From: Tragulus kanchil
Lineage: Eukaryota; Chordata; Mammalia; Artiodactyla; Tragulidae
DNA length: 64,000 nt
Direction of reading: 5' to 3'
Assembly (NCBI GenBank): GCA_022376925.1
Contig: JAIOJX010000025.1
Coordinates: 99,351,608 to 99,415,607 of the forward strand
This document shows, one piece after another, positions 22,566 to 35,620 of the stretch. Under the pieces are notes generated by a model. It was not told where the DNA came from. It saw only the letters and a program-made list of their open reading frames with translations, and did not search any database. The position numbers were made by a program, and so were the translations under genes. How positions within the stretch are numbered: position 1 is the first letter of the stretch; each line of letters begins with the position of its first letter.

Positions 22566-23607
22566 CTTGTAGCCACAGTTGACCTTGCACAACTTCAATT
22601 CAAGAAACTCATTTCATTCATGAAGAATGGGGACCCAGAACGATAGTTCACCTCTCTGCAACTAGTCCATTATTTTATATCGAGTAAGTTGCAGAAGGTT
22701 ATTCCAAGTAGTGACTCAGTGACCCACATGTCATTTCACCCAAATTATAGTCATTTCTCCCCAGGATCTCTTTTCGCTGGTTCACTCTTCACTCTAAACA
22801 GAGTATTTACTCTGATGATTCAGCTTTTATTGTTTCACCCACAAGGTAACCGTTGCATTCGTCACCCAAGGGCGTGTGTATGAGTGCATGGGGACCCTAT
22901 TGAAAATTACCTTGGGAATCAGGTGTCAAGTAAAACTTTCCTGAGCAAGCCAGGAGATATGTTCACATTACCAATACATCAGATTCTTCAGAAAGGCCAT
23001 GCTTATAGATGTTTAGTAAGCAGTGAATTACGTCTTCTGAATTCTGAGGAGGACTTTTAAGGGAAGAGGACGTCACTCCTGCCTTACGCCCTCAACAGCT
23101 CTCATTAGCAGAACTGTAGAACTTGGCCATTTCCAATCTCACTCTCTGTCATACTTAACTGACAGACAAAATCAGGAAGAGGTGATCTAAAAACTAGACA
23201 TCTCTTTCTTAACAAAAGAGATGCCTCTGTTAAGGACATGTGCTGTTTTTTCTTCACAACATCTAGTCGATCATTTATTAACTTCAAAAGGACAAATGAA
23301 GATGAAAGGAAGGGCCTCTTGTGTTTAAGAAGGAAAGAACATTAAAATAAGGTCCATGGATCTAAACTGAAGCAGGAAAAAAGGCCAACTCTAGGCGCCG
23401 TTTCCCATAGAGAGTGTCAAGTGCACTGAGATTTCTGCCTCTTTGCAGTCACAATATTGGTACCTGAGTGGAATTAAGACACATACCAACACTGTTCTTG
23501 CCACTGATGCAGTAATGTTGCTTGGTTCAGCTAAGGCGTGATGTTCTCTCTGCTGACTTGCTACTCATATTATTCATCTCTTTAGAAGCATTTTGCCTTT
23601 AAACACA

Positions 23608-23656
<49 letters not shown>

Positions 23657-24376
23657 CTTGTAGCCACAGTTGACCTTGCACAACTTCAATTCAAGAAACT
23701 CATTTCATTCATGAAGAATGGGGACCCAGAACGATAGTTCACCTCTCTGCAACTAGTCCATTATTTTATATCGAGTAAGTTGCAGAAGGTTATTCCAAGT
23801 AGTGACTCAGTGACCCACATGTCATTTCACCCAAATTATAGTCATTTCTCCCCAGGATCTCTTTTCGCTGGTTCACTCTTCACTCTAAACAGAGTATTTA
23901 CTCTGATGATTCAGCTTTTATTGTTTCACCCACAAGGTAACCGTTGCATTCGTCACCCAAGGGCGTGTGTATGAGTGCATGGGGACCCTATTGAAAATTA
24001 CCTTGGGAATCAGGTGTCAAGTAAAACTTTCCTGAGCAAGCCAGGAGATATGTTCACATTACCAATACATCAGATTCTTCAGAAAGGCCATGCTTATAGA
24101 TGTTTAGTAAGCAGTGAATTACGTCTTCTGAATTCTGAGGAGGACTTTTAAGGGAAGAGGACGTCACTCCTGCCTTACGCCCTCAACAGCTCTCATTAGC
24201 AGAACTGTAGAACTTGGCCATTTCCAATCTCACTCTCTGTCATACTTAACTGACAGACAAAATCAGGAAGAGGTGATCTAAAAACTAGACATCTCTTTCT
24301 TAACAAAAGAGATGCCTCTGTTAAGGACATGTGCTGTTTTTTCTTCACAACATCTAGTCGATCATTTATTAACTTC
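22205..24376 (+). repeat. Direct duplication 7, period 1087-1091 bp
   Basis: Unit 1 is 22205-23285 and unit 2 is 23292-24376, with 6 bp of filler (AAAAGG). The main difference is the length of the CA microsatellite. Confidence 0.97.
22514..22562. repeat. CA dinucleotide microsatellite
   Basis: This is a nearly pure CA run with one TA interruption. The copy from duplication 7 (23601-23654) is a few units longer. A separate CA run follows at 24387-24421. Confidence 0.95.
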
Positions 24377-24385
24377 TGTTGTCTT

Positions 24386-24386
<1 letters not shown>

Positions 24387-24421
<35 letters not shown>
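24387..24421. repeat. CA dinucleotide microsatellite
   Basis: This is a pure CA run just beyond the end of duplication 7; it is absent at the equivalent place in unit 1, which stops before it. Confidence 0.95.
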
Positions 24422-24423
<2 letters not shown>

Positions 24424-25758
24424 CTATAACTTCTCATCAACAAAAACCACTGAAAACTAGAAGCACAAAGAAGACTAATTTGCTTGTCTGATCAAAAGTG
24501 ATATCACGAATACCAGGCAACCATTATGTTCCCTGTTAATGCTTTGTCACTGAAGACTTTTAAGGGCCCAGGATGAAGGCAAATAAATAGGATTTCCTGG
24601 CATTTTGTGGAGTCGGTTGGAGCCAAATTATGGATCCAACATTTTCCTAGACTCTGTCTCTTGAGGGATTCACAGGCACTGAAATTTAACCTGTGTTCAA
24701 TCACATTGCCCTTAACCACTCCAGTTGCCTGCCTGACTTTTTATAATGCCATGTTAGAAATTTGAAGACCTGCTTATAGCTGAATAGATTCCAGCTCACC
24801 TTTCCATCCATTCTCTTACCTCACACACTTGATCATTTCAGGAGGGGAGGGAGTCATTGATGACATTATCTCAAGAAAACCCTAGAGCATCAACAAAAAA
24901 AAAGTCAGTTACTTTATTTCCCCCCTAATTTTTCCACTATCTCAGTACTAGCTCTGATTATGCCTATGCAAAAAAGAAAAAAAATGCATAACATTCTCTC
25001 AATATTGTGAGGTTTGGGAGAAATCGTTCAGTAGTGTTAATAACTAAGAGAATGTGAGTGTGTTATTGTTAATGCCTTTTGTTCCCATTCGTCCTAGAAA
25101 ACTAAGGCAGCTTTCAAATGTCCAGTTTTCCTTTGTTGGGTTAGATAAACCACCCTGCATTTGTCTGTGTGGTTTGCTGCATTTCCCATTTTATATTAAG
25201 CTTCTGTGTCTTACCACTGTGGATCATTACTTGAAATTCAAGAGCCGACTTCCCCCAAACACAGCAGAACCCAATATAATTAGAAGAAATTAAATAAATA
25301 GTTCAGTGAAAAGACTTATTTTTAATATTTGGCCAGAAAACTGTTAAAGTGATAGTTAAAGGAGAGAGTATAAGCTAGTTATTAATAATGAGTGACAATC
25401 CATTATGTTTAAATTAAATAGAAAAAGTGTCTAAAGGTGAATGTGAAACAAGTTGAATATAGGTCAACAAGACTGTTCTTTCCTTGAAAGACTCAAATGT
25501 TTCTTCCAATGACTGTTATTTTATTATGTCTCTATTCCATACCCTAGAGAGATATGAAGACAAATATTCCAAGTATACTGCTCTCAACGGTGTGCCAATC
25601 AAAGAGAAGTCATTCCTTTTCTAATAAGTATCCATTGCATCCAAAACAGTGCAACCCTACAACCTGATGTTATATGGCTGTCATGAGCATTAAGTGAACA
25701 TTAAGGGTCATGAACATTTGTACAGTGTTTAATTAAAACAGTCTGATATGCAGTGTGC

Positions 25759-25973
25759 ATGTGTGCTCAGTCATCTCCAACTCTTTGCAACCCCATGGAC
25801 TATACCCCACCATGCTCTGCTGTCCATGAGATTTTCCAGACACGAATACTGGAGTGGGTAGCCATTTATTTCCTTCTCCAAGAGATCTTCCTGACCCAGG
25901 GATCAAACGCGCATCTCTTCTGTGTCCTGCACTGGCAGGTGGATTCTTTGCCACTGAGCCATTTGGGAAGCCC
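25759..25973 (-). mobile_element. Bov-tA SINE
   Basis: On the - strand it begins GGGCTTCCCAAATGGCTCAG and continues with the BovA body. The assembly copy is at 26834-27048. Confidence 0.9.
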
Positions 25974-26833
25974 TTCCTGATAAACCCCACTTATCATAAT
26001 GTCACAGAATACATGTGTCTTAAGAGACTAGCTCTGATTATGCCTATGCAAAAGAAAAATGCATAACATTCTCTCAATATTGTGAGGTTTGGGAGAAATC
26101 GTTCAGTAGTGTTAATAACTAAGAGAATGTGAGTGTGTTATTGTTAATGCCTTTTGTTCCCATTCGTCCTAGAAAACTAAGGCAGCTTTCAAATGTCCAG
26201 TTTTCCTTTGTTGGGTTAGATAAACCACCCTGCATTTGTCTGTGTGGTTTGCTGCATTTCCCATTTTATATTAAGCTTCTGTGTCTTACCACTGTGGATC
26301 ATTACTTGAAATTCAAGAGCCGACTTCCCCCAAACACAGCAGAACCCAATATAATTAGAAGAAATTAAATAAATAGTTCAGTGAAAAGACTTATTTTTAA
26401 TATTTGGCCAGAAAACTGTTAAAGTGATAGTTAAAGGAGAGAGTATAAGCTAGTTATTAATAATGAGTGACAATCCATTATGTTTAAATTAAATAGAAAA
26501 AGTGTCTAAAGGTGAATGTGAAACAAGTTGAATATAGGTCAACAAGACTGTTCTTTCCTTGAAAGACTCAAATGTTTCTTCCAATGACTGTTATTTTATT
26601 ATGTCTCTATTCCATACCCTAGAGAGATATGAAGACAAATATTCCAAGTATACTGCTCTCAACGGTGTGCCAATCAAAGAGAAGTCATTCCTTTTCTAAT
26701 AAGTATCCATTGCATCCAAAACAGTGCAACCCTACAACCTGATGTTATATGGCTGTCATGAGCATTAAGTGAACATTAAGGGTCATGAACATTTGTACAG
26801 TGTTTAATTAAAACAGTCTGATATGCAGTGTGC

Positions 26834-27048
26834 ATGTGTGCTCAGTCATCTCCAACTCTTTGCAACCCCATGGACTATACCCCACCATGCTCTGCTGTCC
26901 ATGAGATTTTCCAGACACGAATACTGGAGTGGGTAGCCATTTATTTCCTTCTCCAAGAGATCTTCCTGACCCAGGGATCAAACGCGCATCTCTTCTGTGT
27001 CCTGCACTGGCAGGTGGATTCTTTGCCACTGAGCCATTTGGGAAGCCC
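26834..27048 (-). mobile_element. Bov-tA SINE (assembly copy of 25759-25973)
   Basis: This is the same element displaced 1075 bp by duplication 8. Confidence 0.9.
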
Positions 27049-27643
27049 TTCCCTGATACACTGCTGTAACCACTATATACACGTTTAGTAAGTCAATAAA
27101 TAAGTACACAGAATACATGTGTCTTAAGAGAAACACAAGCAAACATGATATATAAAATTTATTTAAGCAAATTGCCATAACATTGCTCTTAATAACATGT
27201 AACAAATAGTTGAAAAGATCCAGGAAGATTTCATAAAGAGCAGGGTCATATAATGAATGAGAAATTTGACAACAAAGTTGCTAATGCAAAAGGGAACACC
27301 ATTAACTGAGGCGTGGACTTAAGATAAATTCATAACATAGTGAATAGACCCAGATGACAAGAATACAGGGTGGAAGATGGGGTTTTAAATGTGAGTCAGG
27401 AAGTAATGGGACACAGAGAATGCTTTGTATTATTTGTTAGTATTATAATCTTTGGTGACACTTAAATGGAGATAAAGCCTTTGGAAGGAATCAACCGGTT
27501 TTACCCAGAGTCCAGTGTACAGTTATGTGATGGTCACAACGGTCTATCATGCACAACTTTTGCAATTAGTATTGCTTGTACTGATGGCTAGAGTAATTAG
27601 TATGGTTATTAGTATTGATTAATGTGCTGCTATGTATTCTTAT

Positions 27644-27857
27644 GGGCTTCCCTTGTGGCTCAGGGGTAGAAAATCCGCCTGCTAATACAGGAGATTTTGG
27701 TTCAGTCCCTGGGTCAGGAAGATCCCCAGAGAAACAAATGGCAACTCACTGGAATATTCCTGCCTGGCAAATCCTATGGACAGAGGAGCCTGGCAGGGTG
27801 CAGTTCATGGGGTCCAAAAGAGTCAGACACAACTGAGAGACTAAACAACAGCAACAT
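27644..27857 (+). mobile_element. Bov-tA SINE
   Basis: GGGCTTCCCTTGTGGCTCAG head, BovA body (GGACAGAGGAGCCTGGCAGG) and the end GAGTCAGACACAACTGAGAG are all recognisable. Confidence 0.92.
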
Positions 27858-28007
27858 GCTATTGTTTTAAGATAGATTCCTGATAAAATAAGGAATTCTT
27901 GACACTGAGGGAGCTTTCTCGTTTAAGTTGGTATTCTTAGTCTTAAAGCTGTTGGTACAAATTTGGCAATCTGTTTAGTCAACAGTTTTTTAGAACAATC
28001 TTCTTTC

Positions 28008-30074
28008 TCACTCCTTTCCACCTTCAGTTTATGGAGAAATAGAGAGAATAAAGAGTTGGCTCCTATTTTCTTCACTTAGAAATGAAGTTCTTTCTCTATG
28101 TTCTGTCTCCAGCTCAGACTTTCTCTACTGGTAGATTGGGAGCTGATTGAGATCAGAATCCACTACATCCATCCTTGAAAGTTCCAGCATCTAGTATGAC
28201 ATCATAGAGTAAATCCTTATGAACTGGAGTTTAGACTGTCTTTATGGGGGATTGAATTCGATTAGATCACAGTGAATAAGAAGTAAAGTGTTTCCTCTTA
28301 TCATTTTCCAAATAATTTCTTAGTTGAATATAAAGTGAAACAGACATAGAATAATATTTAAACTGCCTTGGATATAGACTACTGTAAACAGCCTCTATCC
28401 AACTGAATAGAATTTATTTGAAAACTGACACCAATTTCATCATGGCAGGCTGATAAATTATGATGAATACATTCCATCAAGCTGTATAACATAAGTAATA
28501 CTAGTTGAAAGTAAAAAGCTTTAAATAAACCCTATTTAAAAATAGCTCATTGTGTGTTCGTGGATTAAAAACTCATTGTATCACAGATACAAAGACACAG
28601 AAAGTCATCTTATAAAAGAAATGTATGAGACCTTTGGTGCAGTTGGTTCTCTTTAAAAGATAGAAAAAATCCTAACTTCTCATACACCACATTGATGTAA
28701 TTCCAAGCTGAGTACATGTATGTATTTAAATCATTGGAATACATCCTTGAAGTGTAAATGATATACCACATTTAGTTGTTATGCAGCTATTTCTATCATT
28801 TAGCAAAGCATACCTTAAAAGAACAGTCTGTAACAAAGGGATTTGTTTCAACTCCTGATTTTTAACTAATGTGGCTTTACATATACACACTTTGAACAAA
28901 TAGAAGTTCTAATAGTTTCTTGGAAATGAACAACAGCTGCCTAGAAATGTACCACTTTATTCATTTATTTGCTGCATATAAAATAATTTAAAGGTAAGGT
29001 AGTAAAGAAAAGAACTTTTAAATTTTACATCTTTTCTATCACTCCTTTCCACCTTCAGTTTATGGAGAAATAGAGAGAATAAAGAGTTGGCTCCTATTTT
29101 CTTCACTTAGAAATGAAGTTCTTTCTCTATGTTCTGTCTCCAGCTCAGACTTTCTCTACTGGTAGATTGGGAGCTGATTGAGATCAGAATCCACTACATC
29201 CATCCTTGAAAGTTCCAGCATCTAGTATGACATCATAGAGTAAATCCTTATGAACTGGAGTTTAGACTGTCTTTATGGGGGATTGAATTCGATTAGATCA
29301 CAGTGAATAAGAAGTAAAGTGTTTCCTCTTATCATTTTCCAAATAATTTCTTAGTTGAATATAAAGTGAAACAGACATAGAATAATATTTAAACTGCCTT
29401 GGATATAGACTACTGTAAACAGCCTCTATCCAACTGAATAGAATTTATTTGAAAACTGACACCAATTTCATCATGGCAGGCTGATAAATTATGATGAATA
29501 CATTCCATCAAGCTGTATAACATAAGTAATACTAGTTGAAAGTAAAAAGCTTTAAATAAACCCTATTTAAAAATAGCTCATTGTGTGTTCGTGGATTAAA
29601 AACTCATTGTATCACAGATACAAAGACACAGAAAGTCATCTTATAAAAGAAATGTATGAGACCTTTGGTGCAGTTGGTTCTCTTTAAAAGATAGAAAAAA
29701 TCCTAACTTCTCATACACCACATTGATGTAATTCCAAGCTGAGTACATGTATGTATTTAAATCATTGGAATACATCCTTGAAGTGTAAATGATATACCAC
29801 ATTTAGTTGTTATGCAGCTATTTCTATCATTTAGCAAAGCATACCTTAAAAGAACAGTCTGTAACAAAGGGATTTGTTTCAACTCCTGATTTTTTAACTA
29901 ATGTGGCTTTACATATACACACTTTGAACAAATAGAAGTTCTAATAGTTTCTTGGAAATGAACAACAGCTGCCTAGAAATGTACCACTTTATTCATTTAT
30001 TTGCTGCATATAAAATAATTTAAAGGTAAGGTAGTAAAGAAAAGAACTTTTAAATTTTACATCTTTTCTATCAC
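28008..30074 (+). repeat. Direct duplication 9, period 1031 bp
   Basis: Unit 1 is 28008-29038 and unit 2 is 29039-30074. One T-run length difference is seen (28858 versus 29889). The join shares TCACT-type microhomology. Confidence 0.97.
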
Positions 30075-32006
30075 CTTAAAATCTCACACAATGATTAGAA
30101 AAGTGTTCTCCCTGAAAACCATATTTGGTCTAATGTATCTTAAAATATGATTGTGTGATTTGTACATGAAGAAATATCCTGAGAGATAATCAGACATGCA
30201 ATACAGCATGAAGTGTCTAGAATAAACGTGGCTATGCTTGTAGCTCTCCTTTATGGATGATAATAATTCTTTGTAACTATTTGATAGAAAGAAACATATG
30301 TTCTCTATCTTGATTGATTCTCATTTTGCTGTTTTCTCTCTACTGTGATGGATGTAGCTGAGGAGTATTCTGTTGAGCTGTTGCCATAAGTCATAAAAGG
30401 GAAACAGAGTCTTTTTCTTCTGGACTTATAAGACCTTGGAGACCATGAAGATTTGAGGATTATTTTTTCAATCATAGGACAGCAGAATGAGCTAGATATA
30501 AAGGGGTACATACTGAATGGTTCTATTTATGTCAAGCTCAAAAACAGGTAGAAATAACCTATGGCCCTATCAGGTTAGTAGTCACTTACCAGGGTAATAA
30601 TTGCTTGTCCTTGAAGTCAGGCCTCTGGGACGATGTTAGATGGTGTGTTTTCAAATACGATGCTGATTATATGAGTGGGTTTAGTCTGTGGCTGCTCGTT
30701 AGATATTCATTTATCTTTATTATGTTATAATTGTAACACCTCAATCAAAAGTCCAAATCAAAAATAATTAGAAAAGAATAAAGATGAAAGGCATTCAGTT
30801 TTCCTTTTCCTGAAGTATCCTGTATTCTAAAGGGCTCCTAATAGTCACAGATGATAATAGTTGTGTTGTCCCTAATCATAAAACTGTTCAGCTGCAGAAT
30901 CAGCATTTTGGATCTTCTGTTTAACTACTAAAAAAGTTTTTTTTTGTAAAACAAAGGATTTGTTTCAACTCCTGATTTTTAACTAATGTGGCTTTACATA
31001 TACACACTTTGAACAAATAGAAGTTCTAATAGTTTCTTGAAATGAACAACAGCTGCCTAGAAATGTACCACTTTATTCATTTATTTGCTGCATATAAAAT
31101 AATTTAAAGGTAAGGTAGTAAAGAAAAGAACTTTTAAATTTTACATCTTTTCTATCACCTTAAAATCTCACACAATGATTAGAAAAGTGTTCTCCCTGAA
31201 AACCATATTTGGTCTAATGTATCTTAAAATATGATTGTGTGATTTGTACATGAAGAAATATCCTGAGAGATAATCAGACATGCAATACAGCATGAAGTGT
31301 CTAGAATAAACGTGGCTATGCTTGTAGCTCTCCTTTATGGATGATAATAATTCTTTGTAACTATTTGATAGAAAGAAACATATGTTCTCTATCTTGATTG
31401 ATTCTCATTTTGCTGTTTTCTCTCTACTGTGATGGATGTAGCTGAGGAGTATTCTGTTGAGCTGTTGCCATAAGTCATAAAAGGGAAACAGAGTCTTTTT
31501 CTTCTGGACTTATAAGACCTTGGAGACCATGAAGATTTGAGGATTATTTTTTCAATCATAGGACAGCAGAATGAGCTAGATATAAAGGGGTACATACTGA
31601 ATGGTTCTATTTATGTCAAGCTCAAAAACAGGTAGAAATAACCTATGGCCCTATCAGGTTAGTAGTCACTTACCAGGGTAATAATTGCTTGTCCTTGAAG
31701 TCAGGCCTCTGGGACGATGTTAGATGGTGTGTTTTCAAATACGATGCTGATTATATGAGTGGGTTTAGTCTGTGGCTGCTCGTTAGATATTCATTTATCT
31801 TTATTATGTTATAATTGTAACACCTCAATCAAAAGTCCAAATCAAAAATAATTAGAAAAGAATAAAGATGAAAGGCATTCAGTTTTCCTTTTCCTGAAGT
31901 ATCCTGTATTCTAAAGGGCTCCTAATAGTCACAGATGATAATAGTTGTGTTGTCCCTAATCATAAAACTGTTCAGCTGCAGAATCAGCATTTTGGATCTT
32001 CTGTTT
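29864..32006 (+). repeat. Direct duplication 10, period about 1084 bp
   Basis: Unit 1 is 29864-30922 and unit 2 is 30951-32006, with 28 bp of A/T-rich filler. It overlaps duplication 9, so about 200 bp exist in three copies (28838, 29868 and 30952 onward). Confidence 0.96.
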
Positions 32007-32135
32007 CTATGTCTTGTGATTTTTTTTTTTAACCAATTGCATACTATGCTTACCTATTAGACCCATGACACAACCTGCTGTCAGGAAAGCTATTAACATT
32101 TCTTTATGACTTAACACCGTTTGCCCTGTTAACAG

Positions 32136-32229
32136 GCGAGTTATGTGAAGAGAAGCTGGACTTCTGTGCCCAGGACCTGAACCCCTGCCAGCACGACTCC
32201 AAGTGCATCCTGACGCCAAAGGGATACAA
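32136..32229 (+). CDS. SLIT2: SLIT2 coding exon: EGF-like repeat 4
   Basis: This 94-nt exon has acceptor CCTGTTAACAG and donor TACAA|GTAAGT. GC completes Gly with the preceding exon; 30 codons follow and AA is left for the next exon. The product [10 protein letters not shown] then [13 protein letters not shown] and ILTPKGY is the first part of EGF4 and is essentially the known SLIT2 sequence, with Y where I recall F in KGFKC. It is more GC-rich than the flanking intron, as expected for an old coding exon. It is the only exon between the 28.5-kb and 9.9-kb introns and is not duplicated. Confidence 0.97.
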
Positions 32230-32284
32230 GTAAGTCTGAGGCTGCCTTGAGGCTCACAATCAGGGGAGGATGTTCTTTCTCTTT

Positions 32285-32458
32285 TTAGTACTTAGGTCTT
32301 TATTATTTATTTCGCTGCATGGGATCTAAGTTGTGGCACATAAGACCTTTGACCTCTGCTGCAGCACGTGGGGTCCAGTACCTTGACCACGGATTGAACC
32401 TGGGGCTCGTGGATTGAAAGCTTGGAGTCTTAGCCACTGGATCACCAGGGAACTCCCA
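32285..32458 (-). mobile_element. Older, diverged CHR-type SINE
   Basis: On the - strand it reads GGGAGTTCCCTGGTGATCCA then a decayed tRNA-like head and a CACGTG/GCAGCAGAGG body, ending in A-rich sequence. It lies 56 bp downstream of the EGF4 exon donor. It is more diverged than the other CHR-like copies. Confidence 0.65.
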
Positions 32459-32536
32459 AAGAGGGCCTGTGTTTAAGGAACCCTCTTCTTTCAGGACTTA
32501 ACTTCACACCTTTGCTCCAGATTTATGGGACATTCT

Positions 32537-32732
32537 CTGTAACTCGGACAGTAAAGAATCTGCCTGCAATGCATGAGGCCTGGGTTTGATCCCTGGGTAG
32601 GGAAAGATCCCCTGGAGAAGGAAATGGCCACCCACTTCAGTATTCTTGCCTGGAGAATTCCATGGACAGAGGAGCCTGGCAGGCTACAGTCCATAGTGTT
32701 GCAAAGAGTCAGACATGACTGAGCTACTAACA
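32537..32732 (+). mobile_element. Bov-tA SINE, 5' head partly lost
   Basis: It runs from GGACAGTAAAGAATCTGCC through TTGCCTGGAGAATTCCATGG to CATGACTGAGCTACTAACA. The first bases of the head are diverged. Confidence 0.88.
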
Positions 32733-32873
32733 CTAACAATGCAATGTCATTAGCATTTTTATGTTTATGTACAGCATGGCCTTTTTTATTTAGCACACCA
32801 AAGAAAGGAAAGTGTTTCCTTTTGTTCCATGACTCTTCCTGGGAAGTTTTGTATGAAATAAAATGGCCTTTGC

Positions 32874-33085
32874 ATGTGTGCACACAGTTACCCAGTCATG
32901 TCTAACTCTTTGAAATTCCATGGAGCTTGGCTTCTCTGTCCATGGAATTTACCAGGCAAGAATACTGGAGTGGATTGCCATTTCCTACTCCAGGGGATGT
33001 TCCAGACCCACAAAGTGCACTCATGTCTCTTGTGTCTCCTCCATTGGCAATCAGATTCCTTACCAATGGGCCACATGGGAAACCC
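32874..33085 (-). mobile_element. Bov-tA SINE
   Basis: The BovA body (ACCAGGCAAGAATACTGGAG) and head (CCACATGGGAAACCC) are in - orientation. The assembly copy is at 33954-34165. Confidence 0.9.
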
Positions 33086-33499
33086 AAAAGAGTTTTGGGA
33101 AGCCCAAAACTTTGGCTATGTTTAATTAAATTTATTTGAAGGCCAAATAAATTCATAATGTCTACTAGGTACTTAACTATCTGAATGGAAGTCACCTTTG
33201 GTAAAATAGGAAGTTTAAATTAGTGTAGCTGAAGATGTTTGGTCTGCACCAATACTTTAACTACCCAGTGGGAGAAAGGCAGAGTGAGCATACATGCCAG
33301 GTTACCCTGGTACACTAAGTTTATGTCTGTTGTCTCAGTGTAATTAATATTTAGTGTCTCTTTCACTCATGTGAGTATTGGGTGGAATGATAAAGCATCT
33401 AGTCATGCCAGCTAGCAATCCTCCTACAGTATGTTTGGTATCAAATGAAGTTATTCCTTTGCCACAATTCTGTAATACTTTTTTTGTTTGTTTTCATTT

Positions 33500-33762
33500 T
33501 TCATGTTTGCTTATTTATTTTCCAAACTTATTTTTAATTGAAGGAAAATTACTTCATGATATTGTGTTGCCCTCGGCCATACCTCATCATGAGCCAGTCA
33601 TAGGTATACATGTGTCCCTTCCCTCTTCAGCCTCCCTCCACCTCCCACCCTTCCCATCTCTTGAGGCTGTGACAGAGCCCATGTTGAGCTCCTCGAGTCA
33701 TAGAGCAAATCCCCACCGCTTATCTGTTTTACACATGGAAGCATATACACTGCCATATGTAA
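33500..33762. mobile_element. L1-like fragment
   Basis: TTTTTAATTGAAGGAAAATT, GTCATAGGTATACATGTGTC and the CCTCCCTCCACCTCCCACCC stretch resemble a common ruminant L1 segment. The open frame of 187 codons overlapping it is not a gene. A copy from duplication 11 is at 34580-34842; a related, more diverged piece is at 35385-35575. Confidence 0.45.
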
Positions 33763-33953
33763 AATTTGACAAAAGGAAAGCCTTTGTCCATGGCAAAGAG
33801 TCAGACATGACTATACACATTGCAATGTCATTAGCATTTTTATGTTTATGTACAGCATGGCCTTTTTATTTAGCACACCAAAGAAAGGAAAGTGTTTCCT
33901 TTTGTTCCATGACTCTTCCTGGGAAGTTTTGTATGAAATAAAATGGCCTTTGC

Positions 33954-34165
33954 ATGTGTGCACACAGTTACCCAGTCATGTCTAACTCTTTGAAATTCCA
34001 TGGAGCTTGGCTTCTCTGTCCATGGAATTTACCAGGCAAGAATACTGGAGTGGATTGCCATTTCCTACTCCAGGGGATGTTCCAGACCCACAAAGTGCAC
34101 TCATGTCTCTTGTGTCTCCTCCATTGGCAATCAGATTCCTTACCAATGGGCCACAGGGGAAACCC
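33954..34165 (-). mobile_element. Bov-tA SINE (assembly copy of 32874-33085)
   Basis: This is the same element displaced 1080 bp by duplication 11, with one substitution (T to G at 34156). Confidence 0.9.
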
Positions 34166-34899
34166 AAAAGAGTTTTGGGAAGCCCAAAACTTTGGCTATG
34201 TTTAATTAAATTTATTTGAAGGCCAAATAAATTCATAATGTCTACTAGGTACTTAACTATCTGAATGGAAGTCACCTTTGGTAAAATAGGAAGTTTAAAT
34301 TAGTGTAGCTGAAGATGTTTGGTCTGCACCAATACTTTAACTACCCAGTGGGAGAAAGGCAGAGTGAGCATACATGCCAGGTTACCCTGGTACACTAAGT
34401 TTATGTCTGTTGTCTCAGTGTAATTAATATTTAGTGTCTCTTTCACTCATGTGAGTATTGGGTGGAATGATAAAGCATCTAGTCATGCCAGCTAGCAATC
34501 CTCCTACAGTATGTTTGGTATCAAATGAAGTTATTCCTTTGCCACAATTCTGTAATACTTTTTTTGTTTGTTTTCATTTTTCATGTTTGCTTATTTATTT
34601 TCCAAACTTATTTTTAATTGAAGGAAAATTACTTCATGATATTGTGTTGCCCTCGGCCATACCTCATCATGAGCCAGTCATAGGTATACATGTGTCCCTT
34701 CCCTCTTCAGCCTCCCTCCACCTCCCACCCTTCCCATCTCTTGAGGCTGTGACAGAGCCCATGTTGAGCTCCTCGAGTCATAGAGCAAATCCCCACCGCT
34801 TATCTGTTTTACACATGGAAGCATATACACTGCCATATGTAAAATTCTGTAATCCTTTAAGGTTCTATCAACAGCAACTTCTCTTCTTAGACAGGCAAT

Positions 34900-35025
34900 A
34901 GTTTAGAAATCATCTGGTCCAAATTCTCCATTTTGAACATGAGGAAATCATAACCTAGAGAGGTCTGTGACTGTCCAAAGGTCTCAGGGGTATTCACTGG
35001 CAAAGCTGGAGCAGGGTTTTATACT
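34900..35025 (+). mobile_element. MIR-like fragment
   Basis: CATTTTGAACATGAGGAAAT, CCTAGAGAGGTCTGTGACTG and CAAAGCTGGAGCAGGGTTTT resemble the 3' half of MIR. Confidence 0.4.
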
Positions 35026-35620
35026 CCCCAGTTGGGTAATTTTTTTCTACTACAGGTTACCTCTGAGAAGTTTTATATTTTATCACCGTTACTGTTGATT
35101 GTTACAAAAGGTAAGCTGGATTCTGAGAAATGACACTGTAAGGTTCAGGCTGAGTCGTGCCTCTAAGAAACAACTAGCAAATAGCATTACATGTTTTCTT
35201 TCCACAAAATTTATTGAGCCCCTGCCATGGGTCAGGGCACATTGTAATGTTACCATCTTATGTTTTTGTGGAACTTTATAACTATTCAGTCTCTCGTACT
35301 CAGGCTTAATTGCCATGGGATTCAGAGGATTAAAAATTTCTCAGGTCAGGAACAGTTTTTTTTGTTGTTTGTTTTGCTTATTTTTTAATAATTTTTACTT
35401 TGCTTTTTACTTTTGTGGTGTTTTGTTGTTTACAGATATGTATAATCCCAGATTAGTCATATGTATATCTCTGGCCCCCTCCCTCCTCCACCCACCTCCC
35501 AGTTTCCCCAGTCCCACACCTCTAGGCCTTCGCAACAGCACCCCTACAGGATCCCCTATCCCCACAACACAATGACAATAGCGTCTTTTTCACCAGGAAT
35601 AGTTTTATAAGGGTAAATGG

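Larger units (their letters stand above)
24947..27133 (+). repeat. Direct duplication 8, period 1075-1080 bp
   Basis: Unit 1 is 24947-26026 and unit 2 is 26027-27133. A-run lengths differ at the start. Near the end of unit 1 (25980-26003) the sequence differs and is shorter by about 28 bp than unit 2 (27055-27105). A Bov-tA SINE is included. Confidence 0.95.
3620..32135 (+). other. SLIT2 intron between EGF3 and EGF4 exons (28.5 kb as written)
   Basis: The reading phase passes directly from the exon at 3480 to that at 32136, so no constitutive exon is needed inside. It holds ten of the direct duplications, SINEs, a solo LTR, candidate cryptic exons and CA repeats, listed separately. Stretches where I recognise nothing are 3620-4995, 7255-8449, 14750-16800, 17394-18230, 21300-22204, 24422-24946, 27134-27640 and 27860-28007. 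Removing one copy of each duplication would shorten it to about 17.5 kb. Confidence 0.9.
32701..34846 (+). repeat. Direct duplication 11, period 1079-1092 bp
   Basis: Unit 1 is 32701-33766 and unit 2 is 33793-34846, with 26 bp of filler. Unit 2 has a rearranged or deleted 12-13 bp near its start. T33076/G34156 is a substitution. A Bov-tA SINE and an L1-like fragment are included. Confidence 0.96.

Noticed and set aside
33378..33941. Open frame of 187 codons
   Set aside because: It overlaps an L1-like fragment and crosses the join of duplication 11, so part of it is an assembly product.
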